Assembly: GCA_000708835.1 (NCBI GenBank)
Contig: DF237329.1
Span: forward strand, 26,571 to 90,570
Origin: Klebsormidium nitens
Taxonomy: Eukaryota > Streptophyta > Klebsormidiophyceae > Klebsormidiales > Klebsormidiaceae
Length of the DNA: 64,000 bases
Reading direction: 5' to 3'
The position numbers and the translations under genes are program-made. Below the pieces are notes generated by a model that had not been told where the DNA came from, did not search any database, and saw only the letters and a program-made list of their open reading frames with translations. This document shows positions 1-11,083 of the stretch, piece after piece (position 1 is the stretch's first letter; the number at the start of each line of letters is the position of its first letter).

Positions 1-430
1 TGGTTGGACTCGAGAGGAACAGGTAACCCCGCACCTAACTCCTTTTCACAGACAGGTAACCCACTTCTAACTGCTTTTCGGAGACAGTACTCCACACTAA
101 AGTAACTTCACCCTAGGCGTCGAGTTCATGGCTGGGCTCGAGAGGAACAGGTAACCCCGCACCTAACCACTTTTCTGGAGACAGGTAACCTACACCACGT
201 GCTTTCCGTAAATAGGTAACCCAATACCTGAATGCTTTCCACAAACAGGAAACCCACACCTAAGTAACTCTCGAAAACGGATTGCCCTAGGCGTCGGGCT
301 CTCATGGTGGGGCTCGAGAGGAATAGGTAACCCATCACCTAACCAGAGTTCCTGGTAATAGCTAACCCGCATACCCTTCTGAAAGAGGTCATTCTAGGCC
401 TCCGGTTTACGGTCGGGCTTGAAAGGAACA
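1..430. repeat. Degenerate tandem repeat array
   Basis: The motif CTCGAGAGGAACAGGTAACC recurs with mismatches at about 9, 137, 313 and 418. Each copy follows a CCTAGGCGTCG-like stretch, and shorter AGGTAACC units lie between them. Spacing is irregular (128, 176, 105 bp). It probably lies in an intron of the arabinofuranosidase gene, because the first exon seen at 793 begins with an acceptor and no upstream exon is visible. Confidence 0.75.
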
Positions 431-792
431 GGTGTTCCCTCTAATCCTTACCACTATTGAAGACTCTTGGTAAAAAGTAGTGGCTATCAGTTCCAGAAGC
501 TCGTCCAGCGCCTGCGTTCCAAAGCAGGCTTGGCTCTGAAAGTGCTCGGAAGAAGTATCCAAGCTTTTTGATGTGACCTGAAGATGCTCTCTCTGTGACA
601 CGATCAAGCAGATTGGCTCTTTTTACGGTTATCATGGCAGTCGTCCCCTCTAGTATCGTCATCAAGATGGCGAGCTAAACTTCCCTGTCGGTGACCATTT
701 TAGGATCTGTGGTGTCCGTAGGAAACATTCTCCTCCTGAATCCAATTCTTCGGAGAAGATCGTCGGTTGCTGACGTCAGCTGCCCCTTGCAG
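431..792. other. Probable intron sequence
   Basis: No coding similarity was recognised. The stretch ends in a good 3' splice site (CCCCTTGCAG, ending at 792) that opens the arabinofuranosidase exon. The short frames here have no recognisable motif. Confidence 0.5.
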
Positions 793-2481
793 TGACGTCA
801 TCGAGATGGCGAGCTACGCGCCGCTGTTCGTGAACACGCACGACCGGACGTGGAACCCCGACGCGATTGTGTTCAACTCGTGGCAGAGCTACGGGACGCC
901 CAGCTACTGGGTGCAGGTGGGTCAGACAAACCTCGTTTTATTTTTTCTACAAGTCGTAAGCAAGATTTAGACTAGCTCAGTGGAGATCAACATCTATGGA
1001 ATGATCAGAACAGTTCTCGTGTTTGCGGCAGAGCTACGGACGCCCGGGTATTGGGTGCAGGTGGCTCAGCGTAACCCGATTTGAAGAACTTTTGAGAACT
1101 TGGACGAGCAAATGGGGTCACCAGCTAGTCCACGTTGTTATGTCAACCAAGACCGGGTTCAAGCTGGGGCACAAGTATGGGAGCTCAGGTATTGGATTGC
1201 AGGCGGGTCAGCTTAACCCAATCCGTTGAGCAGTCGAATCACCACAGGTCCACCGGATCGTCTGCACGTATAGGGTTCACCTTACCTTCGGTAAACAGGG
1301 TTTCAATAGCAACGTCGAGGCGATTTTGTATCTATACGGAGCCAAGGTTACGCGTAATGGAACAAAGGTACATGGACGAAAGCGGACGAAACCCCCTTTT
1401 TCCCGCCTTGAACAATGCCGCTGATAAGATTTTGAGGCAGCGGCAGCAGCCTGCTGTTGTTCTCCGAACGGGCATCAGAAGTGAACAGGAGAACTGAACA
1501 ATCGCCAGAAGACCAGAAGGCGGCACACCGTATCGAACGCACGGAAGCAAGGCAGAAGTCTCATGTATCGAAACGATTTCCCTTCTGTCGCAGACGATGT
1601 TCAACAGCAGCGGCGGCAGCCTGCTCATCCCCGCGCTGGTGCAAGGCGTCCAGGGCGCGACTGCAAACACTCTGGTTGCGTCAGCAACCAAGCGGGTTGA
1701 CGTCAACCAGGAGCGGTACATCGTGAAGGCCGTCAACTTCGGCGGTCCGATGAACGTCCAGATTCAGCTGAGCGGACTGTCCGAAGACGCGCTCGGTCCG
1801 GAGGTGACCGTTACCACGCTGACAGGTGGCAGCATCTGGGACGAAAACTCGTTTAGCGAGCCGGAGAAGGTGGGTCGGTGCGATGTAGAAAATTAAGGGT
1901 TGAAGTTTTGGTTTTGTCAGGTTACGGAGATTGTTTGTCTGCCGTTGGTGACCGAGCTTGGTTCAATTCTGGTTGCTTGAGTCGGTGTGCATGCGTTCTT
2001 ACACTTCAATGTGAAGCACGTCTGGCTAGACCTGGGTCAGATCGGCTGATGAGAAAGTTGCGATTCAAGGGGTTTGCGACAGTTTGGAGACAAGCTTGTG
2101 TTAGAATGCAACGCCTGCGTCAGGCAAGCGGTGATTCTGTCCTCGACAGGTCGAGAAGCCTCCTTGTTCAACGCAGTTCCAACATTAACTCCTTGTTTCT
2201 AGCATTTTAGCCACCTGATACCTAGTGCCAAAAGCAACGCTATGTGCCTTCTTCCTGGGTAACTTCTGAATGCGGCTCCTCTCTCTCGGTCCCTTCAGGT
2301 GGTGCCTGTGAAGAGCCGAGTGCCTCTGGCCGGCAACGACCTCCTCGTATGGCTTCCCCCAATGTCTGTGAACCTTTTCGAGTTCCCATTGGCGGTTGCA
2401 GAGGCGCGAACAGAAGTCCACGTGGAGGTTCAGACGGAAGAACACGTGGAGGCTAGCTTCGAGAAGATTGCTGTCGTTTGA
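793..2481 (+). CDS. ASD1-like: Alpha-L-arabinofuranosidase, C-terminal part (GH51)
   Basis: This is the last part of a plant-type GH51 alpha-L-arabinofuranosidase, a wall or secretory enzyme that removes arabinose from arabinoxylan, arabinan and related glycans. Three exons join in frame: 793-916, 1594-1869 and 2299-2481, ending in TGA. The first encodes the conserved stretch around MASYAPLFVN, WNPDAIVFNS and YGTPSYWVQ. The second carries IVKAVNFGG and WDENSFSEPEK. The third completes the C-terminal beta-sandwich and ends in an acidic Glu/Val-rich tail. All junctions are GT-AG. About 194 residues are present, against roughly 670 in plant homologues, so the catalytic barrel lies to the left of the window. 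The family call rests on remembered similarity to Arabidopsis ASD1. Intron 1 holds decayed copies of the first exon's end. Confidence 0.88.
1027..1211 (+). repeat. Two decayed copies of an exon end with its donor site
   Basis: The last 35 bases of exon 793-916 plus the start of its intron (882-925) reappear at 1027-1069 and 1168-1211. Offsets are 145 and 141 bp. The first copy keeps GGGTGCAGGTGG, including the donor; the second is more diverged (TGCAGGCGG). Similarity continues a little into the intron (GTAACCC-like bases), so these are tandem duplications across the splice junction. Confidence 0.75.
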
Positions 2482-3842
2482 GTGTATTTTAGTACGACGA
2501 GGTTTGGAGACCTGTACCGTAGTCTTGGTGTATGATAGGGGCGATTGGTTGGTAAAGGCTTGTGCGCGATTGACCGTGAGGTTGTACCCAAGTTCCGAGG
2601 GGCTATGTTTGCACCAGGTAACGAGGATTTCGCAAGTAAGCGGGGCAAGACAGGGCTTCAAAGAAGGAAGGGTAATTGACTTGTGATACATTGCGTTAGG
2701 GACGATGACTTTGGCTCGTGCTGCGTTCCCGTCGTATCATAGCCTTGTCGAGGGGATACAAGGGTTCTGCTTCGTAAGACAGATTAGCTTTAGAGCTTTC
2801 TCAAGAGCTTACGCTGTAGAAACGCTGACCCTGGGCGGCGCAACAAGAGGTACAATTGACCGTCACAGCGCGGCCGCGCCCTAAGCTTGGACATCTAACA
2901 CACTTTTCGACAATCATTGAACGTATCATTAAACATATATGAAGTCCAAATCTTCCTTGCCACTTCACCAACAGTCGATCTCGCTTTCGAATTTAGATCC
3001 AGAGACGATCCGTTTCGCCTACCCCCGCGCCCGTCGAGAGCTCTGAGTGAGCTTTGATTGTATACTGGTTGCGATACTCATCGTCCGGCCTCCCTAACGT
3101 TGTATAGTCCGGTCCTTGACATGGACTCACGCACTTTGCACTCTCGATCCTGATTTCAAGCTAGCCGTCTCGGGAACAAGGGGCACGCAAGCCTGCTCAT
3201 GCACTAGGGTCAACATATCACGGCGGAGTCGATCGACGGTGTGCGTATTTCCTAGTATAGCTTGCATTTGTGCATCATGGCAGCATATTGAGTCATTGAT
3301 ATCGGAAGCTATACGCGGTTAATCTAGACAGATTTACTATAGTAGAGACATTCTTCAAGTTGCGAATGATCCCAGCCTGGCAGGTCGCCATAAAGGTATG
3401 CGGCGTATGGAGAGCAAGATGGAAACGGCGGCACGCACCTCCTACTAGGAGGCGCGTGCCGCTAGCTAGGCTACGGGCATCGTGTGCACGGGCCGGCGTG
3501 GCACCGATTGGTGGAGCTGAACTCTTGACGGACGATTTCTTTAATTTATGCGTGCTTTATTCTAGCGAAGCAGCTAGTATAGATAAACCAAGATGAGGGG
3601 TTCTTGTCTTCAGTGAAGCTAGTGTCATCTCAAGGAATCTGTGTTAAGAATCTGTGCTCGTAGGGCATGCATAGCTCAACGAACTGCTGACGATGTGGTT
3701 GAGGTCTCCTTCTGTGGTTATCTTCCACGCTCATGCACCAACCTCGAAGGGCGACCTGAGATGAGAGATACTTTCATGAGACCAAATAAGGTTGCTCGAG
3801 CATTATCAATGAGAGTCGACTGACTTCTCTGGTTTGTTCGAA
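2482..3842. other. Intergenic region between convergent genes
   Basis: This holds the 3' flanks of the arabinofuranosidase gene (+) and the first F-box/LRR gene (-). I recognise no coding sequence. A strong hairpin at 3429-3461 is listed separately. Confidence 0.5.
3429..3461. repeat. Near-perfect hairpin
   Basis: Two 15-base arms (CGGCACGCACCTCCT and AGGAGGCGCGTGCCG) pair with one mismatch around a 3-base loop. It lies in the convergent intergenic region. No T-run follows and no function is evident. Confidence 0.7.
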
Positions 3843-6074
3843 TCAGCTTCCATCAACGACAAGTTTACACCCTGCTGTCTTATTGGATTTGTTTCTTATC
3901 GTTTCAGGCAGATCTAGCAAAGCACTGCAACCTGTCAGGTCCAACGCTTGGAGCTTAGGCCACTTCTCTGCACATCCGGGCAAGTGATGTAGGTTGTCAC
4001 AACTTCTCAGAACTATGGTCAAGACCTCGCTCCAGGAACTAATAGACTCCGGAAGGGTAGTCAGCCTGCGGCACGCCTGATCGTCGACGCCAACTTCAAA
4101 TGAAAATCCAAAAAAATGGTTCGTCCGAGGAAAGACGCCCGCAGGTATGGCCGCCAACACGCAAGGCCCCAAAGCTACGAGCTTTACGCTGGTCCAGTTC
4201 CCTACACTGTCAGGAAGCCTTTCCAACTTAGAACACAGCAACTGAACATACTCTAGTTGCTCCCAGGCACCAACCGTATCTGGCAGCGCTACCAACTCTG
4301 GCCCATGCACGACGAGAGATCTCAGATCCTTCCAAGATGCAACTGCTACTTCTGGAAGCCTCTGCGCCAGCAGATGCCTGACATGAAAGCGGGTCAGCTT
4401 CGACCAGTTCCGTGCACTTTCTGGCACCTCCGCTACCCACTCAAACTCCACGTCCTCTAGGTTCTGCCAAGCTCCCACCGCCAACGGCAGATCTATCCGT
4501 ACAGGGTCGCGCGTCCTAGGAGTCAATTGGAAGCTACGGAGCTGCTTCCACTCACACACCTCTCGAGGAAGCGTCACTAAGCGCTCGCAGGATCTGATAT
4601 GGAGGGTCTGCAATTGCTTCCACCCTCTCACTCCGGAAGGCAGGGCGCACAACTTGCTGCAGTAAGAGATGGTCATCTCCTGAACCAAACCCCATTGGTC
4701 AACGCACTCTGGAAGGAACTCAATCTCGACGGCACGGAGAGTGATGTTCAGAAGCGCGCCCCAGAAATGTCCCTTCACGGTCTTTGGGAGTAAGCTTTTC
4801 AAAGTTGAGCTCACAAAGTCCATGGTTTTCTCGGGTGCTTCTTTAATCGAGAGTAGGCTCTTGAACCCCCGATATGTGTCCAATAAAACATCCTCAAGGG
4901 CGTCCCAACGGCGCCCCCCCTTCGGCAAACGCTCAAGCTTATCGCAAAAGCTTATAGACATTTTTCTCAGATTTCTCCAGCCATGCACGTCCTCGGGTAG
5001 CGTTTCCAGGGTGCCACATTCTTCCAGCCAGACTTCCTGCAGTCCTGTCCACCCCTGGACGCCCTCAGAAAGGTCCTGAAAACTAGAGCAGCGCCGTATA
5101 CTCAATTTGCGAAGCCCCTTCCAGCCCTTTACTTCTACAGGGAGGCCGGAGAGCAAAGGGCAAATCTCTAGCTTCAAAGTTTGCAGGCTGCGCCAAGCGC
5201 TGACTTGCGAAGGGAGCTTTGTCAGGCTGGAGCACGAAGACAAATGCAGCTCGCGCAATCGGGACCACGCGTTCACTTCTGGAGGCAGCGACTCAAGCTT
5301 ACTTGCACCATGCAACCAAAGAACTTCAAGCTTGTTCCAAGCACTTACGGTAGGAGGGAACTGGTGCAGATTGGCACAAATGTGTCTGGAAAGGTTGGGA
5401 GACCCTAAAGCAAGTACCTTCAAGTGTTTCCAGCTTTCAATCACGCCTGGCAAACTATCTAGGTCAAGATTTTTGATCTGAAGATGCTGCAGGCCGGTCC
5501 ATTGCTTGCTTGCAAAGTGAAGGTCGTCACAGTGCGCGAGAGTCAGATTCTTCAAGCAGGTCCATTTTGCAGTCCCAGCTTCTGACAGTTCTCCAAGAAC
5601 CAAGTCACCACGTAGAGCAAAGCTCTCCAGCCACCCCCACTTGAAGATCAGCTTTGGCAATTTTACAACTCTAGGTTTCTGACCAGGAAGATGGTCTTCG
5701 TAGTAAAAGCTGATCTCTAGGTGCTTGATCCGGAGGGAGGTCTTATCTGCAAAGCTCAATATCTTCTCACAGTGTACCTCCACAGCCTGCTTGGAAGTAT
5801 CATCCAGCACCAGATGGAGGCTGTCTAGGCAGGGAAAAAGATTGAAGCGCCTTCCCACTTGTTCAAAAGTAGGTTTCTCTCCGAGTTTGGGCCAACAAAT
5901 GGCAAGGCTTCTGACTCCTTCTCTCCCAACCGAACGCCACTGTTTGCACACTCCACTGAAAATCTTCAAGGATGTCGTGGCGTAAGGTCCTTTGTCGAGA
6001 AGACTTGCTATTCGAACCAGGAGCTCCCTTGGCAAGATGTCGTTGATGCAGGGTGCTCCCTCCTGGCAAGCCAT
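3843..6074 (-). CDS. F-box protein with Trp-rich leucine-rich repeats
   Basis: A single uninterrupted exon encodes 743 residues. Residues about 11-60 look like an F-box: LPRELLVRIASLL followed by VCKQWRSVGREGVRSL. The rest is roughly twenty leucine-rich repeats of about 24 residues with a distinctive Trp, of the form W..L..L.L..C..L..LP..V..W. This is the plant-type (TMV-resistance-like) LRR consensus. F-box/LRR proteins usually act as substrate receptors of SCF ubiquitin ligases; the substrate here is unknown. There is no NB-ARC, kinase, signal peptide or membrane segment. The start at 6074 begins MACQEGAPCIN, matched by MACEDAAPCIN in the paralogue at 9324, which supports the start. It is the intact member of a tandem pair whose upstream regions also match. 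Confidence 0.85.
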   Translation of the reverse strand: MACQEGAPCINDILPRELLVRIASLLDKGPYATTSLKIFSGVCKQWRSVGREGVRSLAICWPKLGEKPTFEQVGRRFNLFPCLDSLHLVLDDTSKQAVEVHCEKILSFADKTSLRIKHLEISFYYEDHLPGQKPRVVKLPKLIFKWGWLESFALRGDLVLGELSEAGTAKWTCLKNLTLAHCDDLHFASKQWTGLQHLQIKNLDLDSLPGVIESWKHLKVLALGSPNLSRHICANLHQFPPTVSAWNKLEVLWLHGASKLESLPPEVNAWSRLRELHLSSCSSLTKLPSQVSAWRSLQTLKLEICPLLSGLPVEVKGWKGLRKLSIRRCSSFQDLSEGVQGWTGLQEVWLEECGTLETLPEDVHGWRNLRKMSISFCDKLERLPKGGRRWDALEDVLLDTYRGFKSLLSIKEAPEKTMDFVSSTLKSLLPKTVKGHFWGALLNITLRAVEIEFLPECVDQWGLVQEMTISYCSKLCALPSGVRGWKQLQTLHIRSCERLVTLPREVCEWKQLRSFQLTPRTRDPVRIDLPLAVGAWQNLEDVEFEWVAEVPESARNWSKLTRFHVRHLLAQRLPEVAVASWKDLRSLVVHGPELVALPDTVGAWEQLEYVQLLCSKLERLPDSVGNWTSVKLVALGPCVLAAIPAGVFPRTNHFFGFSFEVGVDDQACRRLTTLPESISSWSEVLTIVLRSCDNLHHLPGCAEKWPKLQALDLTGCSALLDLPETIRNKSNKTAGCKLVVDGS

Positions 6075-6968
6075 GTCGAGGCTCCCGGACTGCTCGCCAG
6101 AGTCCTTGCAACAGAAACCTCTTACAACAGGGCTTCAACACCGTACCCCTACCTGCTTCATAAGCACAGTGCGCTTCAAAGCGGAACAACAGCGTTTATA
6201 AAATGAAAGCTGACTATCGGGAGGAAAGAATCGTAAATAGAAGGGAGTGCGAATAAGATAAACTCAGACACTCAAGACTTCAGGCTTCAGAGCTTGTTCA
6301 GATTGCGCGTGCGGTCGGGTACGTACGTCGGCCGCGGCCAACTTATCAGGTTGCGCGCGGCCGCTCGCGCGTCCGCGCCATTAAAACAAGGTTTCAAGGT
6401 TTATCGTCCAAAAAAGGCTCGCGGACTTTGATAGCCCGCGGCCGGCGGAACGAACGGAACGGGCCCATCGTACGGCAGAACCTTACGCAGCAGCATCAGG
6501 GGCGAAAGTAGCTCCGCACGCAAATTCAGAAGCAAGCCTGCCGCCATCCACGCTTGAGCTATGAAGCTGCAAAGTTGCTTTTAATACTAAAACGCGTGCG
6601 AAGCAGCTGCCTGCCATCGTCATGGAGATTGGAGCATTGCATTATTGAACTTTCAGTGACTCTCCTAGCTTTGTATTGGACGGTCGTACGTATTACTTCT
6701 TACATGAACGTTCCGCGTAATCAACTTATGCATCGATACTCCATGAGACTCTTCGAAGAATTTCGTTCTGATTACAGCCATGAAAGCAAATGCATCGTGC
6801 AGACCGGTCTTCATGCCAGGATCAATTAAGCCATGCCAGTCCTGTATTCAATTCAATGCAATGTACAACTTTTGGAAAGATTCGAATAACGCAAGCTCTC
6901 GTGCTACTTCGTCCTAGCTGCTGGTGGCTCCATCTACATAAGTCGTGAGCTTTACTTCAAAAACTATG
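6075..6968. other. Upstream region of the first F-box/LRR gene
   Basis: Includes a CpG- and GC-rich block (about 6300-6480) with TTTCAAGGTTT and GCGGACTTTGA, then a 6540-6690 block with AGCAGCTGCCTGCCATCGTC. Both blocks have diverged counterparts upstream of the second paralogue (9530-9650 and 9710-9850), so the promoter was duplicated with the gene. The right end is the 3' flank of the broken paralogue. Confidence 0.55.
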
Positions 6969-9324
6969 TCACGGTTGAACACAAATGTCTACACTTGCAC
7001 CAGATGCAACTTTTTCCTGGGTTTTGTATTGCTCAAACGCTGCAGTGACGGCTTCGTTGCATCCACTGAGCAGCAATGTGACGTCTGGATTTTGAAGAGG
7101 CCAGGTCATCACGGAACTGGGAAGCTCTGTCAGACTGATGCAGCCTGACAACTCAAGTACATCAATCTGGGACCATTCTCGTACAGTGTCAGCAGGCAGG
7201 CGAGTCAAGCTTTAGCAGCCGCTCAGGTCCAGTATTCTCAACTGCTTCCATGCTCCCACGGACTCTGGAAGGGCGGTCAGGCTGATGCACGGCTCGAGGC
7301 CCTCGACCTGATGCGTTCTTCCAAGTCCCAGAGAATAGAGAGCTTGCCAATGACCTACGCTCTCAGGCAACGCCCTCAGGGACCGACATCCACTGAAGGG
7401 TACTTGCCAGATTTTCCTCCACTGGCCGACACTGTCCGGGAGTGACTCCAACTTCGGACACGACAGCTCGATTGACTCTAACTGCGTCCAGGAGCCTACC
7501 GATGCTGGTAGGCTTTGAAGGTTTGGCCCGGAGACGTTCAGATTTGTCAGGTTTGTCCAAGCTTGAACCGCCTGCTCTGGAAGCTGCTCCGCCTTCAAAG
7601 CTTTGATACTAAGGCAGATCAAGTTGGACCATCCTCGAGTGCTTTCGGGGACACTTTCCAGTCTCCCTATAGAAATCTCTTGTACGTTCACCCAAGCACC
7701 GACCTCCACAGGAAGAGTCGTCCAAGCCAAGGTGCTTTCGTCACTCTTCAGCTCGATTTTCTGGAGCTGTTTCCATGCGCCTACTTCTTTGGGCAGCGTC
7801 GATACCAAAATACAATCAGCGATGTAAAGGGTTCTCAAATTCCTCCATCCTTCTACACCGGAAGGCAAACCCCGAAATGAGGCGCAGCCAAAAATGGTCA
7901 TCGTTTGGAGGAGGCCCCAGTGAACTACTGCTTCTGGCAAGGATTCGAGCTCGGTGTAGGAAAGTGTAAGATGCACTAATGCCCCCCAGAAGCCCACTTC
8001 CTCTACATTTGAGTTCAAGCTCATTGTTTCTCTCACTGGGTCACTAGGAGCTTCCTTCAGTAAGCCTTTGATTTGTTTGTTATTGCCCAAGCAAACCGTC
8101 TCCAAAGAGGTCCATTGTTGAACCTCTTCGGACAAGTGCCTAAGCTGCCCGCAATGGCTGATGTTGATGCTCTTGAGCTCAATCCAACACTTGGGAAGAC
8201 CTTGTAAGTTGTAAGGCGTCACAGCTGTTTATATAGACATCCTGCAACTCCCTCCATCCACCGACACCCTCAGAAAGGCTGCGAAAGCTAGAGCAGGAGG
8301 ACAACACAATCTTACGCAGTCGCTCCCAGCCCTCAACTTGCGTAAGAAGCCCGGGGAGTCTCACGCAGCAGCTCAGATTCAAATCTTGCAATGACTTCCA
8401 CAGTCCCACCGAAGGGGGAAGCGCAAGCAGGCCGACATCTTCGAGACTTAAACTTTGCAAGCTGTGCCAAGCCCCTACTTCTGTTGGGAGCGCTTCGAGA
8501 CTGGGGCATGATCTCAAATACAGCTTGCGCAGCTTGGACCAGGATTTTACTGCTGGTGGAAATGAGTGAAAGGAGGGTGCTCCGCTCAGGCTCAGAACTT
8601 CGAGCTTGTTCCAGACACCTTCGAAGGAAGGGAAGCTCTGCAGCTTAGAACAAGTGCGATTTTGTCCCAAGGCCCCCCCCAGTTGCAATGTTCTCAGATC
8701 CCTCCACATTCCAACGGCGTCTGGAAGCTCTTCCATGTCGAGCTTGTCCACTTTGAGGACTTGCAGGCTCGTCCATTGATTGCTAGCCGGAGGAAAGGCG
8801 TCGCAATAGGTTAGAGTCAGGCTTCTCAGGTGGATCCACCTTCCCATTCCGGACATGCTTCCAAGAACAAAAGCATTCCCCAGAGCAAGGCTCTCAAGCC
8901 AGTCCCAACGAAGAATGGCGTCTGGCGTCGCACGAAGTGGAGATGCAGGGTAGTAAAGGCCAAATGCTAGATGCTTGATGCGGACGGGCTTCTGATCAAC
9001 AGAGCTTATTACTCTCTCAGATACCTCTAACGTGGTCTGGTCCTGCGTTCGCAGATGAAGGGCATCTACGTAGGGAAAGAAGCGTAACAATCTCAAGACA
9101 TGCTCTTCTGCATCCCCTCCATGAAGACTGCAGTTGATCCATAGACCCTTAGCTGCTTCTCGTCCGATTGAGCGCCACTCTCTGCAAACTTGCATGAAGC
9201 TCTCCAGACGACCATACTTTCTGTTGCTGGAAGGCTGATCTGAGACTAGAAGTCGTCCTATGTGAGTAAGTATCTCCCTCGGCAAAGCAGAGTTGATGCA
9301 CGGTGCTGCATCCTCGCAAGCCAT
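6969..9324 (-). pseudogene. F-box/LRR paralogue, frameshifted and with a premature stop
   Basis: This is the tandem paralogue of 3843-6074, about 785 codons long. Residues 1-370 (9324 to about 8216) carry the F-box (LPREILTHIGRLL ... VCREWRSIGREA) and the first LRRs. The frame then shifts at 8202-8215, where TTGTAAG is directly repeated (plus strand). Removing one 7-base copy restores an LRR reading across the break. The second frame runs 8222-7212 and ends at an in-frame TAA (7212-7214) inside an LSGC-x-SLTRLP motif. After it, LRR sequence continues in the same frame to 6969. Two independent lesions with otherwise intact LRR sequence indicate a young pseudogene. Assembly error is possible but less likely for two events. 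Truncated products could still be made. Confidence 0.82.
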
Positions 9325-10165
9325 GCTCTGAAGACCTCAAGGAGGCTCCTGCGGAAAATTCCCGGCAGCTTGGTCTGTGCTTGGGCGCCCCCCCAAGCAG
9401 GATCAATTGCGGAAAAGGCTCCAGCTAAACAAAGACGGTCCCTAACGATCCCTGTTAAACTGCTCACAGTACTATTAAAAGACTCGAAGCCCTTCAAGTT
9501 ACCTTGACTTGAGTTGAAGCAAGCACTGAGCTAGCGCGGCGCGCGGCCGGGTGCGCGGTCGCGTCATCAAAGAGAGGTTTCAATCAAACCTCGCGGACGG
9601 TTCGAAGTCCGACGGAACCAACGGAACTGCCCAATGTGCTACGGACGGTCTTCGGTGTCATGTGTGGAACGAATCTAGCTGTACTGTCTTTGCGTCACGC
9701 TCATCAAAGCCTGCCCCTCTTTAAAATCAACCTTGAATCTGTCTCACACTTTGCTCCAGAGGCGGCATACGAGGCAGCTGCCTGCAAAAACCATCGTCCT
9801 GAGCTGCTTTGAGAGTTTCCACCTTTGTATTTGACGGCCTAATTGGAATCGGTTGGTCTTTTCACAAGCTTCTGCTTAATGTGGATCATTCGTCCGCATA
9901 AATCTCCTCTAAGAAGCTATGTCTTGCTGTAAATCAAGTGCTGACTTAAGAATAATCTAATCAGGAATGAGCCGCTGTTTTGAGAGCGGTTTGGATGAAA
10001 TCTTTGACAATCACCTGACGCGTGACGTAGCCTCGAGTGGTAGCGTTTCTGATCAAGGCCAATCGTGAAGGGGAAAAAGGTTGAAGTCTCAAAGCCCTAT
10101 TCCAGAAGCTTCGTCACTTTGCTCGACTCTGGAAGAGGACTAAGGCTTCTTTGGAAAAAGCATTC
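9325..10165. other. Upstream region of the broken F-box/LRR paralogue
   Basis: The 9530-9650 GC-rich block and 9710-9850 block match the upstream region of the intact paralogue. From about 10083 to 10165 the frame leading into the next gene is open without an ATG. A possible acceptor (CTATTCCAG, about 10105) would allow a further upstream exon of that gene. Confidence 0.5.
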
Positions 10166-11083
10166 ATGGGAACCGGTCGGAAGTACGTCGAAGCGGAGAC
10201 GGATCAGCTGAAGAAAAGCAATCTTCTCCTCCGTCTTTTGTTAGAGGTACAGGATGCCGAACGAACTCTTCAAGGTAAGAGGAGGAGCGTGATGAGAACA
10301 ATCGTCACAACTAGCTCAAGCAGTTCTCAGGGCTTCGCTCCGGCTTCGCTTTCTCATGCCGAATTTTATTGTTGTTGCATGGTAAATTCAATGCAGCTTT
10401 GAGCGTTTCAACGGGTCACTGCTTGTTCTGACTTGTCTTGCTCTTATTACTCCTGTTTTGCAGAGGATCCAAACGTAAGGACCACCGATAACGGAACCTT
10501 ACATGGAGAAGATGGCGAACTTCAGGTCAGTCTCAAACGATCCGTTTCTTATGTATCTTCTAGACAGACCCTTACAGAGGGTGTTACAGGTGACTGATGA
10601 TCTACGATTCCCACAATTGATATCAAAGAGTAACAAAGTAACAAAAGCTCTTCCTGTTAATTGAGGGCCAACCACTTGAGGACCATGTAGTGCATTGTAA
10701 CGTCAGGTCTTAAATGAATGAGCTTTTCTGAGATTCCCACAACTTTTTTTTCCTGAAATTCAGTACCATGAGAAGGAGTCTTATTTGACAAGTACGCATT
10801 TGAAGGATATGTATCCATATTCAGAGTCCTTTTGAGAAATGAGGTGCATGTGTGTAGGAGCTGATCAATCGGTGATTGAAGTCATGAAAATGGTTTTCGG
10901 ACGTTCACGGTCAATTTTGACTCTTCTCGCTCGCTGCAGAAAGATGAGTCCTTGCTGCCATCTCTCATTCGACTAAAAGACGAATTCGAGAACTACATCT
11001 CACGGCAAAGCAAGCTCAACAAGGCAAGAGCTCTTCTCGCGATACTAGGAGTGGCTGCCGTTATGTACGTCTGCATATGTTGA
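10166..11083 (+). CDS. Small putative tail-anchored membrane protein, three exons
   Basis: Exons 10166-10274, 10464-10525 and 10940-11083 join in frame through good splice sites (CAAG|GTAAGA, TTTTGCAG|AG, TTCAG|GTCAGT, CTGCAG|AA) and give 104 residues. I do not recognise the family. Residues 1-36 are a charged, leucine-rich likely helix (QLKKSNLLLRLLLEVQDAER). Residues 37-57 are acidic and polar. Residues 58-85 (LIRLKDEFENYISRQSKLNK) look helical. The last 17 or so residues (ALLAILGVAAVMYVCIC) form one hydrophobic segment at the very C-terminus, as in tail-anchored proteins of the ER or organelle outer membranes. No single open frame shows this gene, so it could easily be missed. The start is uncertain because an upstream exon is possible. 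Confidence 0.6.

Noticed and set aside
1-430. Possible CRISPR-like repeat array
   Set aside because: Repeat units are degenerate, unequal in length and spacing, and in a eukaryotic intron context with no cas genes.
7200-8222. Introns that might remove the breaks in the second F-box/LRR gene
   Set aside because: The LRR consensus is continuous on both sides of each break, the paralogue is intronless, and no GT-AG pair fits without deleting repeat sequence.
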